The position numbers and the translations under genes were made by a program. A DNA stretch of 64,000 nucleotides, from NCBI RefSeq assembly GCF_012927355.1, contig NZ_JABBGK010000003.1, positions 485,653-549,652 of the forward strand, given 5' to 3'. This DNA comes from Rhizobium terricola (lineage in GTDB: Bacteria > Pseudomonadota > Alphaproteobacteria > Rhizobiales > Rhizobiaceae). The first letter of the stretch is position 1, and every line of letters starts with the position of its first letter. This document shows positions 44,168 to 52,069 of the stretch, in pieces. The notes under the pieces were generated by a model. That model saw nothing but the letters and a program-made list of their open reading frames with translations, was not told the DNA's origin and did no database searches.

Positions 44168-44182
44168 TTAACGCAAAGTTTA
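44168..44182 (+). promoter_or_regulatory. CtrA-like TTAA-N7-TTTA box
   Basis: TTAA (44168-44171), seven bases, TTTA (44179-44182): seven of eight consensus positions of a CtrA box. It lies 60 bp before the unknown membrane protein gene that precedes the Flp pilin. Confidence 0.3.
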
Positions 44183-44241
44183 CAGCCATGGGGCAAAGCT
44201 CTTGGCTGTTCATACGTTCAAGCGTGTGTGTGGAGCGTGTC

Positions 44242-44562
44242 ATGGCAAACGAGGATTTCTGGAAGGCCGTAAGGTCGAGAGAACGGTCTTCGCAAAGGTC
44301 CGGTAAGACGGGCGTACTCAACCTCGCCCTGCTGTTCGGTACGGCGGCGGTGGCGCTTTCGCTCGTCGTCACGCCGATGCTTGCCGGCAAGACCGAGAAG
44401 AAGAGCCTGGCTTTCGAGCCGGACCAGTATGACATGATGAGCACCGGTTCTATCCCCAAGGCGGAAGGCGGAAAGCGCTACACCATCCGCCGCAGCGTCC
44501 TGCAGGAAACACCTGGATCCGTCTGCATCGTCGACGGCTTCGGAACGGGCCAGGGTTGCTGA
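44242..44562 (+). CDS. Small conserved single-pass membrane protein, unknown
   Basis: 106 residues from ATG 44242 (MANEDFWKAVRSRE). A basic cytoplasmic N-terminus precedes one helix (VLNLALLFGTAAVALSLVVT), then an outward tail with KKSLAFEPDQYDMMSTGSIP and a terminal CIVDGFGTGQGC with two Cys. No family is recognised. The GTGTGTGTGGAGCG sequence upstream gives a moderate ribosome site. It precedes the Flp pilin by 64 bp in the same direction. Confidence 0.7.
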   Translation: MANEDFWKAVRSRERSSQRSGKTGVLNLALLFGTAAVALSLVVTPMLAGKTEKKSLAFEPDQYDMMSTGSIPKAEGGKRYTIRRSVLQETPGSVCIVDGFGTGQGC

Positions 44563-44626
44563 CCATCCAGAGACTTCATTCCCGTGATCCGGCAAAATGA
44601 CGGCCGGCGGGTGCCCAGGAGAGACC

Positions 44627-44800
44627 ATGCATCTCGTTCGCAAGTTCTTTGCCGACAACAGGGCCGCGACGGCCGTCGAATACGGTCTGATGGCGGCCCT
44701 GATCTCTGTCGCGCTGATCGGCGGGTATGGACAGTTCGCCGATTCGCTGATGAACGTGTTCGGAACGGTCGAAACGTCCGTAAACGGCGCCGGCAACTGA
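44627..44800 (+). CDS. Flp-family type IVb pilin
   Basis: 57 residues: a basic leader MHLVRKFFADNRA, then processing motif ATAVEYGLMAALISVALIG (Glu at +5 and Tyr at +6 after prepilin-peptidase cleavage) and a short C-terminus. The residue at -1 is Ala instead of the usual Gly. Strong AGGAGAG ribosome site. No other tad/cpa genes are nearby, so this is a solitary pilin copy. Confidence 0.88.
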   Translation: MHLVRKFFADNRAATAVEYGLMAALISVALIGGYGQFADSLMNVFGTVETSVNGAGN

Positions 44801-44869
44801 TACGATCAGACCACCAGGCAGACCTGTTCGCGCGCACTCCCCGTGCGGGAAGGCGCTTCTCCCCGTGTC

Positions 44870-45769
44870 TCAGCCGTCCCCCTTGCCCGTCGGTGGTTGA
44901 CCCTTGGTCGGGTCGAGCGCGTCGGCGAGGCGCATTTTCGCGGAGCCCGGTTTCAGTGGCTTCTGCTGACTTTCGTGGGGCGCCCAGCCTGAAACGTAGA
45001 TGACCGAAAAGGTGGCGCGGATGCGTCCGTCCGGATCGGAGTATCGTTCGGCATAGCGTTCCGCCGCCTTCAGAAAGAAGGCCCGGCCGAGCGGCTTGCG
45101 GCTGCGCCCGATCAGCGGATTGGACATGCCCATCGCCTTCAGATCCCGCATCAGCGCGAAGAGATTGTCGTAGCGGACGGTGTAGCTTTCCTCGTCGATC
45201 ACCGGCAGGGCGAAGCCGGCGCGCTGCAGGAGCCCGCCGACGTCGCGGATGTCGGCAAACGGGATGACCCGCGGGCTTGCGCCTCCGTAGAGCTCGACCT
45301 CGGTCGTCAGCAGCACGTCGCGCAGTTCGCCGAGCGTTCCGGCACCAGGGATCGCCGCAAGGAACAGGCCGTCGGGCTTCAGGGCCCTGCGAATGCGGAC
45401 CAGCATGCCCGGCGTGTCGTTGGTGAGATGCAGGGCAAGCGGGGAGAGAACGAGGTTCACCGATTGAGGCTCGAGCGGGACGTCCTCGAAGGGGGCGACA
45501 GTGAGAGCTTCTCCGGCCCCGCGGTATTCGGCATGCGTCTCGACACGATCCAGACGATCGATCTTGCCGGTCGCGAGTGCGAGCCTTGCGGCAGCGCCGG
45601 TTACGCCATGCAGTTCCACGGCATGTTCGAAGCGACGCTCGACGATCGCCAGGCGTTCGGCAAGTTCGCGGGCGGCGACTTCCAGGAGAAAGTCGCTGCC
45701 GGCCTCCTGCCTGCGGTGTGCCCGTAGCCGGTTCGCCGTCAGCAGGTCCTGATCGAAAAGCCGCTCCAT
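44870..45769 (-). CDS. SAM methyltransferase-fold protein (BioC/NDUFAF5-like)
   Basis: 299 residues. A methyltransferase_11-like region has LEPQSVNLVLSPLALHLTND followed by TPGMLVRIRRALKPDGLFLA, and later LGELRDVLLTTEVELYGGAS. The N-terminal motif LELHG is VELHGVTG-like rather than a clear GxGxG, and the C-terminus SVIYVSGWAPHESQQKPLKP is characteristic of the NDUFAF5/C20orf7-like group, whose mitochondrial member hydroxylates an arginine of complex I. Which activity applies here is unknown. Divergent from comF. Confidence 0.8.
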   Translation of the reverse strand: MERLFDQDLLTANRLRAHRRQEAGSDFLLEVAARELAERLAIVERRFEHAVELHGVTGAAARLALATGKIDRLDRVETHAEYRGAGEALTVAPFEDVPLEPQSVNLVLSPLALHLTNDTPGMLVRIRRALKPDGLFLAAIPGAGTLGELRDVLLTTEVELYGGASPRVIPFADIRDVGGLLQRAGFALPVIDEESYTVRYDNLFALMRDLKAMGMSNPLIGRSRKPLGRAFFLKAAERYAERYSDPDGRIRATFSVIYVSGWAPHESQQKPLKPGSAKMRLADALDPTKGQPPTGKGDG

Positions 45770-45834
45770 GTGCCTGTGCTCCAGTCGAAAACTCGGTCTG
45801 GCAAAGGCGCCGCCGAGCGCCTAAAGTCAACCGC

Positions 45835-46611
45835 ATGCCGGGTCAAATAGTGCAAAAAGCTCTAGGCGTCAGCCTCGCCGTGCCGCTCGGCATCGCGACC
45901 GTGCTGCGCGATCTCGTCTTTCCGCCGAGCTGTGCCCATTGCCACGTGCGGACGGAAAGACATGGCGGCCTCTGCGCGCGCTGCTGGTCGTCCCTGCGTT
46001 TCATCGAACGGCCGTATTGCGAGGTGCTCGGCACACCCTTCGCCCACGATCCCGGGACCGGGATGCTGTCGGCGGAGGCGATCGCGCATCCGCCGGTGTT
46101 CGACCGGCTGCGCTCGGTGGCACTGCACGAGGGTATCGCCCGCGACCTGGTGCACGATCTCAAATATCGCGACCGCACGGATCTCGCTCCGATGATGGCG
46201 GCGTGGATGGCGCGGGCGGGAACCGAGGCACTCGCAGACTGCGATGTCGTCATCTCGGTGCCCTTGCACCGTTTCCGCCTGTTCGGGCGCAAGTTCAACC
46301 AGTCCGCCGAACTCGGCCGCCATGTGGCGCGACTTGCCGGCAAACGCTTCTGCCCGCAGGCGCTGCTGCGAAAGAAGCGCACCGCGCAGCAGGTGGGGCT
46401 CACGGCCAATGCGCGGGCGCTCAACGTGCGGGGTGCCTTTGTGGTCCCCGAGGCCATGGCGCCCGAGGTTTTCGGTCGGCACGTCGTTCTGGTCGACGAT
46501 GTCTTCACCACCGGCGCAACCGTCAGTGCCGCGACCCGAGCCCTCAAGAAGGCGGGTGCGCGCGAAGTCACAGTTTTAACCTTTGCAAGGGCAATCTCCG
46601 GTCTTATATGA
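45835..46611 (+). CDS. comF: ComF family protein
   Basis: 258 residues. N-terminal four-Cys zinc finger (CAHCHVRTERHGGLCARCW) and a C-terminal phosphoribosyltransferase-like domain with the PRPP motif VVLVDDVFTTGATV. In naturally competent bacteria ComF works at the inner membrane side of DNA uptake; in alphaproteobacteria the role is not proven. ATG 45835. Followed by grxC in the same direction. Confidence 0.9.
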   Translation: MPGQIVQKALGVSLAVPLGIATVLRDLVFPPSCAHCHVRTERHGGLCARCWSSLRFIERPYCEVLGTPFAHDPGTGMLSAEAIAHPPVFDRLRSVALHEGIARDLVHDLKYRDRTDLAPMMAAWMARAGTEALADCDVVISVPLHRFRLFGRKFNQSAELGRHVARLAGKRFCPQALLRKKRTAQQVGLTANARALNVRGAFVVPEAMAPEVFGRHVVLVDDVFTTGATVSAATRALKKAGAREVTVLTFARAISGLI

Positions 46612-46667
46612 CCGCTATACCCATATCCTTTCCGGCATTTGCCGGCTCGTTCCGACCGGAGACATAC

Positions 46668-46925
46668 ATGGCATCGGTGACCATCTATACCCGCCAGGGC
46701 TGCGGCTACTGCTCGCGCGCCAAGGCGTTGCTCGAATCCAAGGGCGTCGATTTCCTCGAGCACGATGCGACCGGGAAACCGGAACTGCGCCAGGAGATGA
46801 TCAGCCGGTCGAATGGCGGCATGACCTTCCCGCAGATCTTCATCGGCGATAGCCATGTCGGCGGTTGCGATGACCTTCACGCGCTCGACCGCGCCGGCAA
46901 GCTCGACGCCCTTCTGGCAAACTGA
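46668..46925 (+). CDS. grxC: Glutaredoxin 3
   Basis: 85 residues. Dithiol active site CGYC at 12-15 in TRQGCGYCSRAK, the cis-proline in MTFPQIFIGDSHVGGCDD, and no extra domains. A glutathione-dependent disulfide reductase. Followed 13 bp later by a nitrilase-like amidase and DUF1178, an arrangement conserved in alphaproteobacteria. Confidence 0.95.
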   Translation: MASVTIYTRQGCGYCSRAKALLESKGVDFLEHDATGKPELRQEMISRSNGGMTFPQIFIGDSHVGGCDDLHALDRAGKLDALLAN

Positions 46926-46938
46926 GGAAAAGAGACCC

Positions 46939-47796
46939 ATGACCTTCAAGGCTGCCGCCATCCAGATGTGCTCGAGCGTTGACCCGGAAAAGAACGCCGC
47001 CGCCATGGCCCGCCTCGTTCGCGAAGCTGCCGGCCACGGGGCGATCTACGTGCAGACGCCGGAAATGACCGGCGCCGTGCAGAAAGACCGTCCGGGCCTG
47101 ATGGCGGTTCTGCGCGACGAGGCGAATGATATCATCGTTCGAACCGCCGGGGATCTTGCCCGCGAACTTTCGATCTACCTGCATGTCGGATCCACGGCGA
47201 TCGCGCTTGCCGACGGCAAGATCGCCAACCGTGCCTTCCTCTTCGGACCCGATGGCCGCAAGATCTGCACCTACGACAAGATCCACATGTTCGACGTGGA
47301 CCTCGACAATGGCGAGAGCTGGCGTGAGAGCGCGGTCTACCGGCCGGGCGAAAAGGCGACGGTCGCCGACCTGCCCTTCGCCAAGCTCGGTTTCGGCATC
47401 TGCTACGACGTGCGTTTCCCGCAGCTGTTCCGCACGGAAGCCGTTGCCGGCGCGCAAATCCTCACCACGCCTGCCGCCTTCACTCGCCAGACCGGCGAGG
47501 CGCATTGGGAGATCCTGCTTCGTGCCAGGGCGATCGAGAACGGCGCCTTCGTCATCTCCGCGGCCCAGGCCGGGGTGCACGAGGACGGCCGGGAGACCTT
47601 CGGCCACTCGATGATCGTCGATCCGTGGGGCAAGGTGCTTGCGTCTGCCGGTGGCAGCGGCGAAGCCATCGTGCTTGCCGACATCGATGTCGCGGCGGTC
47701 GGTGCGGCACGCGCCAAGATCCCGAACCTCAAGAATGCCCGCGATTTCGAGCTCAACATGCAGCCAGAACTCGCGAAAGGGGGCGTCACCGTTTGA
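46939..47796 (+). CDS. Nitrilase-superfamily amidase (Nit1-like)
   Basis: 285 residues. Catalytic triad Glu in VQTPEMTGAV, Lys in YDKIHMFDVDL and Cys in GFGICYDVRFP. Nit1-type enzymes hydrolyse deaminated glutathione as metabolite repair, which fits the neighbouring grxC. ATG 46939 preceded by GAGGAAAAGAG. The gene ends in TTTGA, whose TTG starts DUF1178. Specificity inferred. Confidence 0.88.
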   Translation: MTFKAAAIQMCSSVDPEKNAAAMARLVREAAGHGAIYVQTPEMTGAVQKDRPGLMAVLRDEANDIIVRTAGDLARELSIYLHVGSTAIALADGKIANRAFLFGPDGRKICTYDKIHMFDVDLDNGESWRESAVYRPGEKATVADLPFAKLGFGICYDVRFPQLFRTEAVAGAQILTTPAAFTRQTGEAHWEILLRARAIENGAFVISAAQAGVHEDGRETFGHSMIVDPWGKVLASAGGSGEAIVLADIDVAAVGAARAKIPNLKNARDFELNMQPELAKGGVTV

Positions 47797-48221
47797 TCCG
47801 CTACTCGCTCCACTGCGACAATGCCCACGAATTCGAGGGCTGGTTCTCGGAAAGCGCCGACTTCGAACGCCAGAAGTCGAGCGGTTTCCTGAGCTGTCCG
47901 GTCTGCGGCTCGCTCGAGGTGACGAAGGTGCTGATGGCACCTTCGGTCTCGACCGCGCGGCAGAAGGAGGCGGTTCAGGCGCTCGCGGCGAACGAGGTGC
48001 AGAAGGAAGCGCTGACCAAGCTCAAGGAGGCCGTCGTCGCGATCCGCGCGAACAGCGAGGATGTCGGTGAGCGCTTTCCGGAAGAGGCCCGCAAGATCCA
48101 TTACGGCGAGGCCGAGGCCCGCGGCATCATCGGTGAGGCGTCGCTGACCGACGTCAAGGCTCTGGTCGAGGAGGGCATCGAAATCGCGCCCCTGCCGGTC
48201 CTGCCTGACGACGTCAACTAA
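47793..48221 (+). CDS. DUF1178 family protein (TTG start)
   Basis: 142 residues. N-terminal MIRYSLHCDNAHEFEGWFSE and the zinc-ribbon-like CPVCGS, with a Lys/Glu-rich helical middle and the conserved HYGEAEARGIIGEAS block. Starts with TTG overlapping the amidase stop (TTGA), so translation is coupled. Function is unknown; the C..C and CPVC arrangement suggests metal binding. Its steady association with grxC and Nit points to thiol or glutathione metabolism. Confidence 0.85.
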   Translation: MIRYSLHCDNAHEFEGWFSESADFERQKSSGFLSCPVCGSLEVTKVLMAPSVSTARQKEAVQALAANEVQKEALTKLKEAVVAIRANSEDVGERFPEEARKIHYGEAEARGIIGEASLTDVKALVEEGIEIAPLPVLPDDVN

Positions 48222-48806
48222 ATGAAGTCTCACGGCTTCCACGTCGCAATCTACAATTTCGGCATCCATGTTGCAGAATACGGCGATCCCGCGATCGATG
48301 GGTTTCTAACGCGGGAACCCCTGAATTTCGAGGCGGCGGCGCGAGCATCGGGCTTCGTTGCGCGATCGGGTTATGACGGGGAACCGGGACCGGCGAGTTG
48401 GGGGCCTCAGGTGTTTCCACGGTTCCTCTCGGGAAGCGGCCGCCAATCCGGCCCATCCTCCCTCTCGCTCTGGCGGGACATCGAGAGCCTGATGGCATTT
48501 TCCTATGCAGGCATCCATGCCGAGGCTTTGAAGCATGCCAGACGATGGAATATGCCGCAGCAATGGCCCCCGCTTGTGTTGTTCTGGATCGAAGCCGGCC
48601 AGCAACCGGAGTGGCGGGATGCGGTCGAGCGGTTCGAGCTTCTGGCCGATCGCGGCGCCTCGGCGACCGCATTCACCTTCAAGCAGGCGTTCGATCCGGA
48701 TGGTCGTCCTTACGGGATCGACCGCGCCCGGGTCAGGGAGATCGCCGCCATCAATGCCGAGGGCCAGGCGGAGCTTCTGCACACCGCCCGGAGCCTGCCA
48801 GTCTGA
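48222..48806 (+). CDS. DUF3291-like protein
   Basis: 194 residues. VAIYNFGIHVAEYGDPAIDG near the N-terminus and a central FPRFLSGS, then SLWRDIESLMAFSYAGIHAE, then QWPPLVLFWIEAGQQPEWRD resemble DUF3291. Mostly soluble, no signal peptide. ATG follows the DUF1178 stop directly (TAAATG), same operon. Function unknown; some relatives resemble ABM/heme-degrading-like folds, which I cannot test here. Confidence 0.75.
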   Translation: MKSHGFHVAIYNFGIHVAEYGDPAIDGFLTREPLNFEAAARASGFVARSGYDGEPGPASWGPQVFPRFLSGSGRQSGPSSLSLWRDIESLMAFSYAGIHAEALKHARRWNMPQQWPPLVLFWIEAGQQPEWRDAVERFELLADRGASATAFTFKQAFDPDGRPYGIDRARVREIAAINAEGQAELLHTARSLPV

Positions 48807-48875
48807 TGGGGCCATCCGGTCAACGGTCGGGCGCCTGTCTTTGCACTCCTTGAACTGCGTGTGGGCCGCAGAAAC

Positions 48876-49427
48876 TCAACCCTTGAAGCCGCCGCCGTCG
48901 AGATAGGCTTGTTCGGATGGGGTCGTCTCGCGTCCGAGCGCGGCGTTGCGGTGGGGGAAGCGGCCGAAACGGGCGATGATGTCGCGGTGCTCGACCGCCC
49001 AGCGCAAGCTTTCCGCATCGCCGGTCTCGTCCCGCAGAGTCGTGAACAGCTCGACGCTCAGTTCCTGGTCGGCGGGCTGTTCCGAATGCTCGAAGGGCAG
49101 GTAGAGGAAAGGACGCAACGTCGGATCGACGGCACGGTCGAAGCCGCGCTCGAGTGCCTCTCGGGCGATCCGGCGGGCAAGGCCGTCAGTGGCGAAGGCA
49201 TGACCGCCGTCGCGGAAAAGATTGCGCGGAAACTGGTCGAGGAGGATCAGGAGCCCAAGCGTCCCCTCGGCCGTCTCCTCCCAATCGGCCATCTCGCCGC
49301 GGGCGGCGGCAAAATGCATATCAAGAAAATTCTCGCGGATCGCCGCGTCAAAGGCGTCGTCCCTAGCGAACCACTTCGCTGGCCCAGCCTCGCGCCAGAA
49401 GGTGACGACGTCCGACGGCATCGTCAT
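48876..49427 (-). CDS. DUF924 family protein
   Basis: 183 residues. Family blocks VVTFWREAGPAKWFARDDAF, LGLLILLDQFPRNLFRDG, FLYLPFEHSEQPADQELSVE and DIIARFGRFPHRNAALGRE are complete. All-helical, TPR-like fold in relatives. ATG overlaps the ubiG stop (ATGA), so coupled to ubiquinone synthesis, though that could be incidental. Function unknown. Confidence 0.88.
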   Translation of the reverse strand: MTMPSDVVTFWREAGPAKWFARDDAFDAAIRENFLDMHFAAARGEMADWEETAEGTLGLLILLDQFPRNLFRDGGHAFATDGLARRIAREALERGFDRAVDPTLRPFLYLPFEHSEQPADQELSVELFTTLRDETGDAESLRWAVEHRDIIARFGRFPHRNAALGRETTPSEQAYLDGGGFKG

Positions 49428-50185
49428 CAGGCTTGTCCCGCGGACGGCCGGCGAGCCAGGACCATGTAGTTCACGTCGATATCGGGCGAGAGGTTCCACT
49501 GGTTCTGCAACGGATTGAAGAACACGCCCTTCATCTCGACCACGTCGAGCCCGGATTTTTCAATCGGTGCCCGCAGTTCTTCGGGGCGGACCAGCTTCTC
49601 GTACTGGTGGGTGCCGCGCGGCAGCCAGCCGAGCACATATTCGGCGCCGACGATGGCAAGGGCGGCCGCCTTCAGCGTACGGTTGATGGTCGAGACGAGC
49701 ATCAGGCCGCCGGGGCGGACCATCGAAGCGCAGGTGGTGATGAAGAAGTCCACGTCGGCGACATGTTCGACGACTTCCATGTTCAACACGACGTCGAAGG
49801 TCTCGCCGGCCTCGGCGAGCGCTTCGGCCGTCACGGCGCGGTAGTCGACGGCAACCCCCGTCTGGGCGGCATGGGTGCTGGCGATGCCGATATTGCGCTC
49901 CGATGCGTCAGCGCCGAGGACATTGGCGCCCATCTTGGCGACCGGTTCCGACAACAGGCCGCCGCCGCAGCCGATGTCGAGGATGCGCAGGCCTTCGAGC
50001 GGGCGGTGCGCCTTCGGATCGCGGCCGAAATGGGCCGAAACCTGATCCCGGATATAGGCGAGACGGACCGGGTTGATCTTGTGCAGGGGCTTGAACTTGC
50101 CGGTCGGGTCCCACCATTCCGCAGCCATGGCGGAAAAACGGTCGACTTCGGCCTGGTCGATGGTGGTGCGTGCCTCTGCGCTCAT
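49427..50185 (-). CDS. ubiG: Ubiquinone O-methyltransferase UbiG
   Basis: 252 residues. SAM motif [26 protein letters not shown] and the C-terminal [20 protein letters not shown] are characteristic. Catalyses both O-methylations of ubiquinone, after which the polar head is complete. ATG 50185 ([20 protein letters not shown]) preferred over a longer frame. Precedes DUF924 in one operon. Confidence 0.95.
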   Translation of the reverse strand: MSAEARTTIDQAEVDRFSAMAAEWWDPTGKFKPLHKINPVRLAYIRDQVSAHFGRDPKAHRPLEGLRILDIGCGGGLLSEPVAKMGANVLGADASERNIGIASTHAAQTGVAVDYRAVTAEALAEAGETFDVVLNMEVVEHVADVDFFITTCASMVRPGGLMLVSTINRTLKAAALAIVGAEYVLGWLPRGTHQYEKLVRPEELRAPIEKSGLDVVEMKGVFFNPLQNQWNLSPDIDVNYMVLARRPSAGQA

Positions 50186-50242
50186 TGCCGGATCCTCTCT
50201 GCACGGATAACGCTTTTCAAGTCGGCCCATCGGTCGCCAAAG

Positions 50243-50668
50243 TCAAGGGTCGGGCTCGTCGTCGTCCGGGCCACCAAGGAAGCGGCGGTGCGCACGGTCG
50301 GGGCTCATGATGCGCCGCAGTAACCTCGGCGGGCTCCCGAAAAGCGCTTCTTCGAGCTGCGGGAGCGTGTTCTGCGCGTGGAGCTCGAACAATTCGTCGT
50401 CAAGGTTCACCATGCAGCGGGGAAGACAGGCGACCGCGACGCCACTGAGGCCGAGATCGCGCTCCCTGGTGATCGCCGGACCCTGGCGGGGTGTGGCCAG
50501 CATCGGGCCGCTGCACATGCGGTTGCGGCGGCACCGGCGAATGCGGCAGCCCTGTTCGGGGGTGGTGTTGTGGCGGAGCCCGAGGTGGCAGGTTCCCATG
50601 AGCCGCCAGCGGGCCTCGTGGCGTGCTTCACGGGCACGCTCCAGTTCGTAGTGATCGCTCTTTGCCAT
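50243..50668 (-). CDS. Cys/Arg-rich conserved hypothetical protein
   Basis: 141 residues, unrecognised. It is rich in charged residues with the striking stretch GCRIRRCRRNRMCSGPM (C-x5-C-x5-C) plus CHLGLRH and LPRCM; a pattern resembling short metal-binding or nucleic-acid-binding knots seen in alphaproteobacterial proteins of unknown role. N-terminal MAKSDHYELERAREARHEAR is likely a helix. Strong GAGGAGGC ribosome site. Divergent from the SH3 gene with a 498-bp gap, downstream of which lies ubiG 57 bp away. Confidence 0.65.
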   Translation of the reverse strand: MAKSDHYELERAREARHEARWRLMGTCHLGLRHNTTPEQGCRIRRCRRNRMCSGPMLATPRQGPAITRERDLGLSGVAVACLPRCMVNLDDELFELHAQNTLPQLEEALFGSPPRLLRRIMSPDRAHRRFLGGPDDDEPDP

Positions 50669-51166
50669 GGCTTGCCTCCTCTTGTGGACGCGGGTCGTCG
50701 TTCACGCGGGCCGAAACCCCGTGTCATGCGGTCTTCCCATTCATCCGGCCAGTCGGCCGGGGCGCCCGGCGTGCCGGACAAGGTAGAAACAGTGACACGC
50801 AGGGCGCCCCGTTTCGATGATTTTCGCCACCCAATTCCTTTCCCTCTGCAGCATCGGGACCGACGCCTTGTGTGCCGCACAGGCACGCCCCTTTTCAGGG
50901 AGGGGGATCGCCTCAGGGTAGCCTGCGACATCCTTCCGCGTTTCAGAAGGACCCTTCGCAGCACCGTTCCCGCCTCGCCGGCAACGCTATCCGGTGTATC
51001 CGTGGCGGGACGTGAACATTGTGGGCGAGCCGGGAAGGGCGGGGAAAACAGAATCGAGAAAAATCGAAAAACGCCGAAGGGAACAAAGGGCGGGCAGCAT
51101 ACGTTCAGCATCGGTTCATTTGCCTGGGCGCATATGAGCACCGAATGGCATCGAGGAGATACCCCA
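50669..51166. other. 498-bp gap with inverted repeats, no supported gene
   Basis: Between the Cys-rich protein and the SH3 protein. It contains CCGGCC-AGTC-GGCCGG (50745-50760) and a 9-bp perfect pair GGGGCGCCC (50759-50767)/GGGCGCCCC (50802-50810). The open frames through it have no plausible composition. Likely divergent promoters and possibly a structured RNA. Confidence 0.4.
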
Positions 51167-51802
51167 ATGAAAAAGCTCAGGATTTTCGCTATCGGTGCGG
51201 TAATTGCGGCGGCTTTGCCGGGCATTGCCGCGGCCGCAACCGCCTATTCGACCGCGAATGTGAACATGCGTTCCGGGCCGAGCACGCGTTATCCGGCGGT
51301 CATCGTCATCCCCGCCGGCGCACGCGTCAACATCCAGGGCTGCATGCAGACCGCCAACTGGTGTGATGTCGCCTATGCCGGCTATCGCGGCTGGGTTTCC
51401 GGTCGCTATCTTCAGACGACCTACTCGCAGCGCCGTATCTATGTGGAGCCTGAATACTATCGTCCGCTCGGCATTCCGACGGTGACCTTCTCCATCGGCA
51501 GCTACTGGGATCGTCACTATCGCGACCGCGATTTCTACCGCGACCGCGACGACTGGCGTGACGGTTATTATCGTCCGCGCCCGCCGCGTTACGATGACAA
51601 CGATACCTGGCGTCGTCCGCCGCCGCCTCCGCGGGACTGGGACAATGTCGAGCGGCCGCGCCCCCCGTCCCGCGATGGTGACTACATCATTCGTCGCGAG
51701 GGCGGCGTGCTCCAGCCCAAGCGAGACAAGGATGCACCGCGCAGCCGCCAAGGCGGACAGGTCATCTGTGATGCGAACGGCGAGAACTGCCGGCGGCTCT
51801 AA
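51167..51802 (+). CDS. Secreted bacterial SH3-domain protein
   Basis: 211 residues. Signal peptide MKKLRIFAIGAVIAAALPGI (cleavage about residue 24), one SH3b domain (ANVNMRSGPSTRYPAVIVIP and GWVSGRYLQ), then a long Arg/Asp/Tyr/Pro-rich tail with RDRDFYRDRDDWRDG repeats, PPPPP and a C-terminal CDANGENCRRL. SH3b proteins usually bind cell-wall peptides. The start at 51167 gives a perfect signal peptide. Two Cys in the SH3 domain could pair. Confidence 0.85.
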   Translation: MKKLRIFAIGAVIAAALPGIAAAATAYSTANVNMRSGPSTRYPAVIVIPAGARVNIQGCMQTANWCDVAYAGYRGWVSGRYLQTTYSQRRIYVEPEYYRPLGIPTVTFSIGSYWDRHYRDRDFYRDRDDWRDGYYRPRPPRYDDNDTWRRPPPPPRDWDNVERPRPPSRDGDYIIRREGGVLQPKRDKDAPRSRQGGQVICDANGENCRRL

Positions 51803-51826
51803 TCGCTGCTGATCGTCCCAATCGAC

Positions 51827-51850
51827 GGGGGCGGCGGAAGGATCGCCCCC
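51827..51850 (+). terminator. Terminator-like hairpin after the SH3 gene
   Basis: GGGGGCG (51827-51833) pairs with CGCCCCC (51844-51850), 10-nt loop, followed by TTCTC. 25 bp past the SH3 stop. Confidence 0.55.
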
Positions 51851-51870
51851 TTCTCAAGTCATCGCAGGTA

Positions 51871-51912
51871 CCTGCCCCGGCACGTTGTACCCCAAGGGTA
51901 CCCCAGGGCAGG
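51871..51912 (+). other. Nested inverted repeats in the lysC leader
   Basis: Outer CCTGCCC (51871-51877)/GGGCAGG (51906-51912) enclose inner GTACCC-CAA-GGGTAC (51887-51901). About 158 nt before the lysC ATG, the element could fold as a two-tier hairpin in the lysC mRNA or be an operator. No known riboswitch is recognised. Confidence 0.4.
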
Positions 51913-52069
51913 TTTGACCGATGTCATCATCGCCATGCCGCGGCATGGCGGGCCATTGAACTTGCCCGTCGTTTTCGATAAGAGACCGCAACTTCGCCCG
52001 ACGACCGGTTCGTGGGGCGCTTCTCTCAAGGGGTGCCGGCGAGCACCCATCAGCGTGACGGTACAAGGC

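Noticed and set aside
51019..51166. Short frames upstream of the SH3 gene, including a possible start MSTEWHRGDTPMKK
   Set aside because: They would bury the signal peptide; the start at 51167 gives a canonical one.
51803..52069. Lysine riboswitch before lysC
   Set aside because: The conserved lysine aptamer core is not recognisable; only simple nested hairpins are seen.
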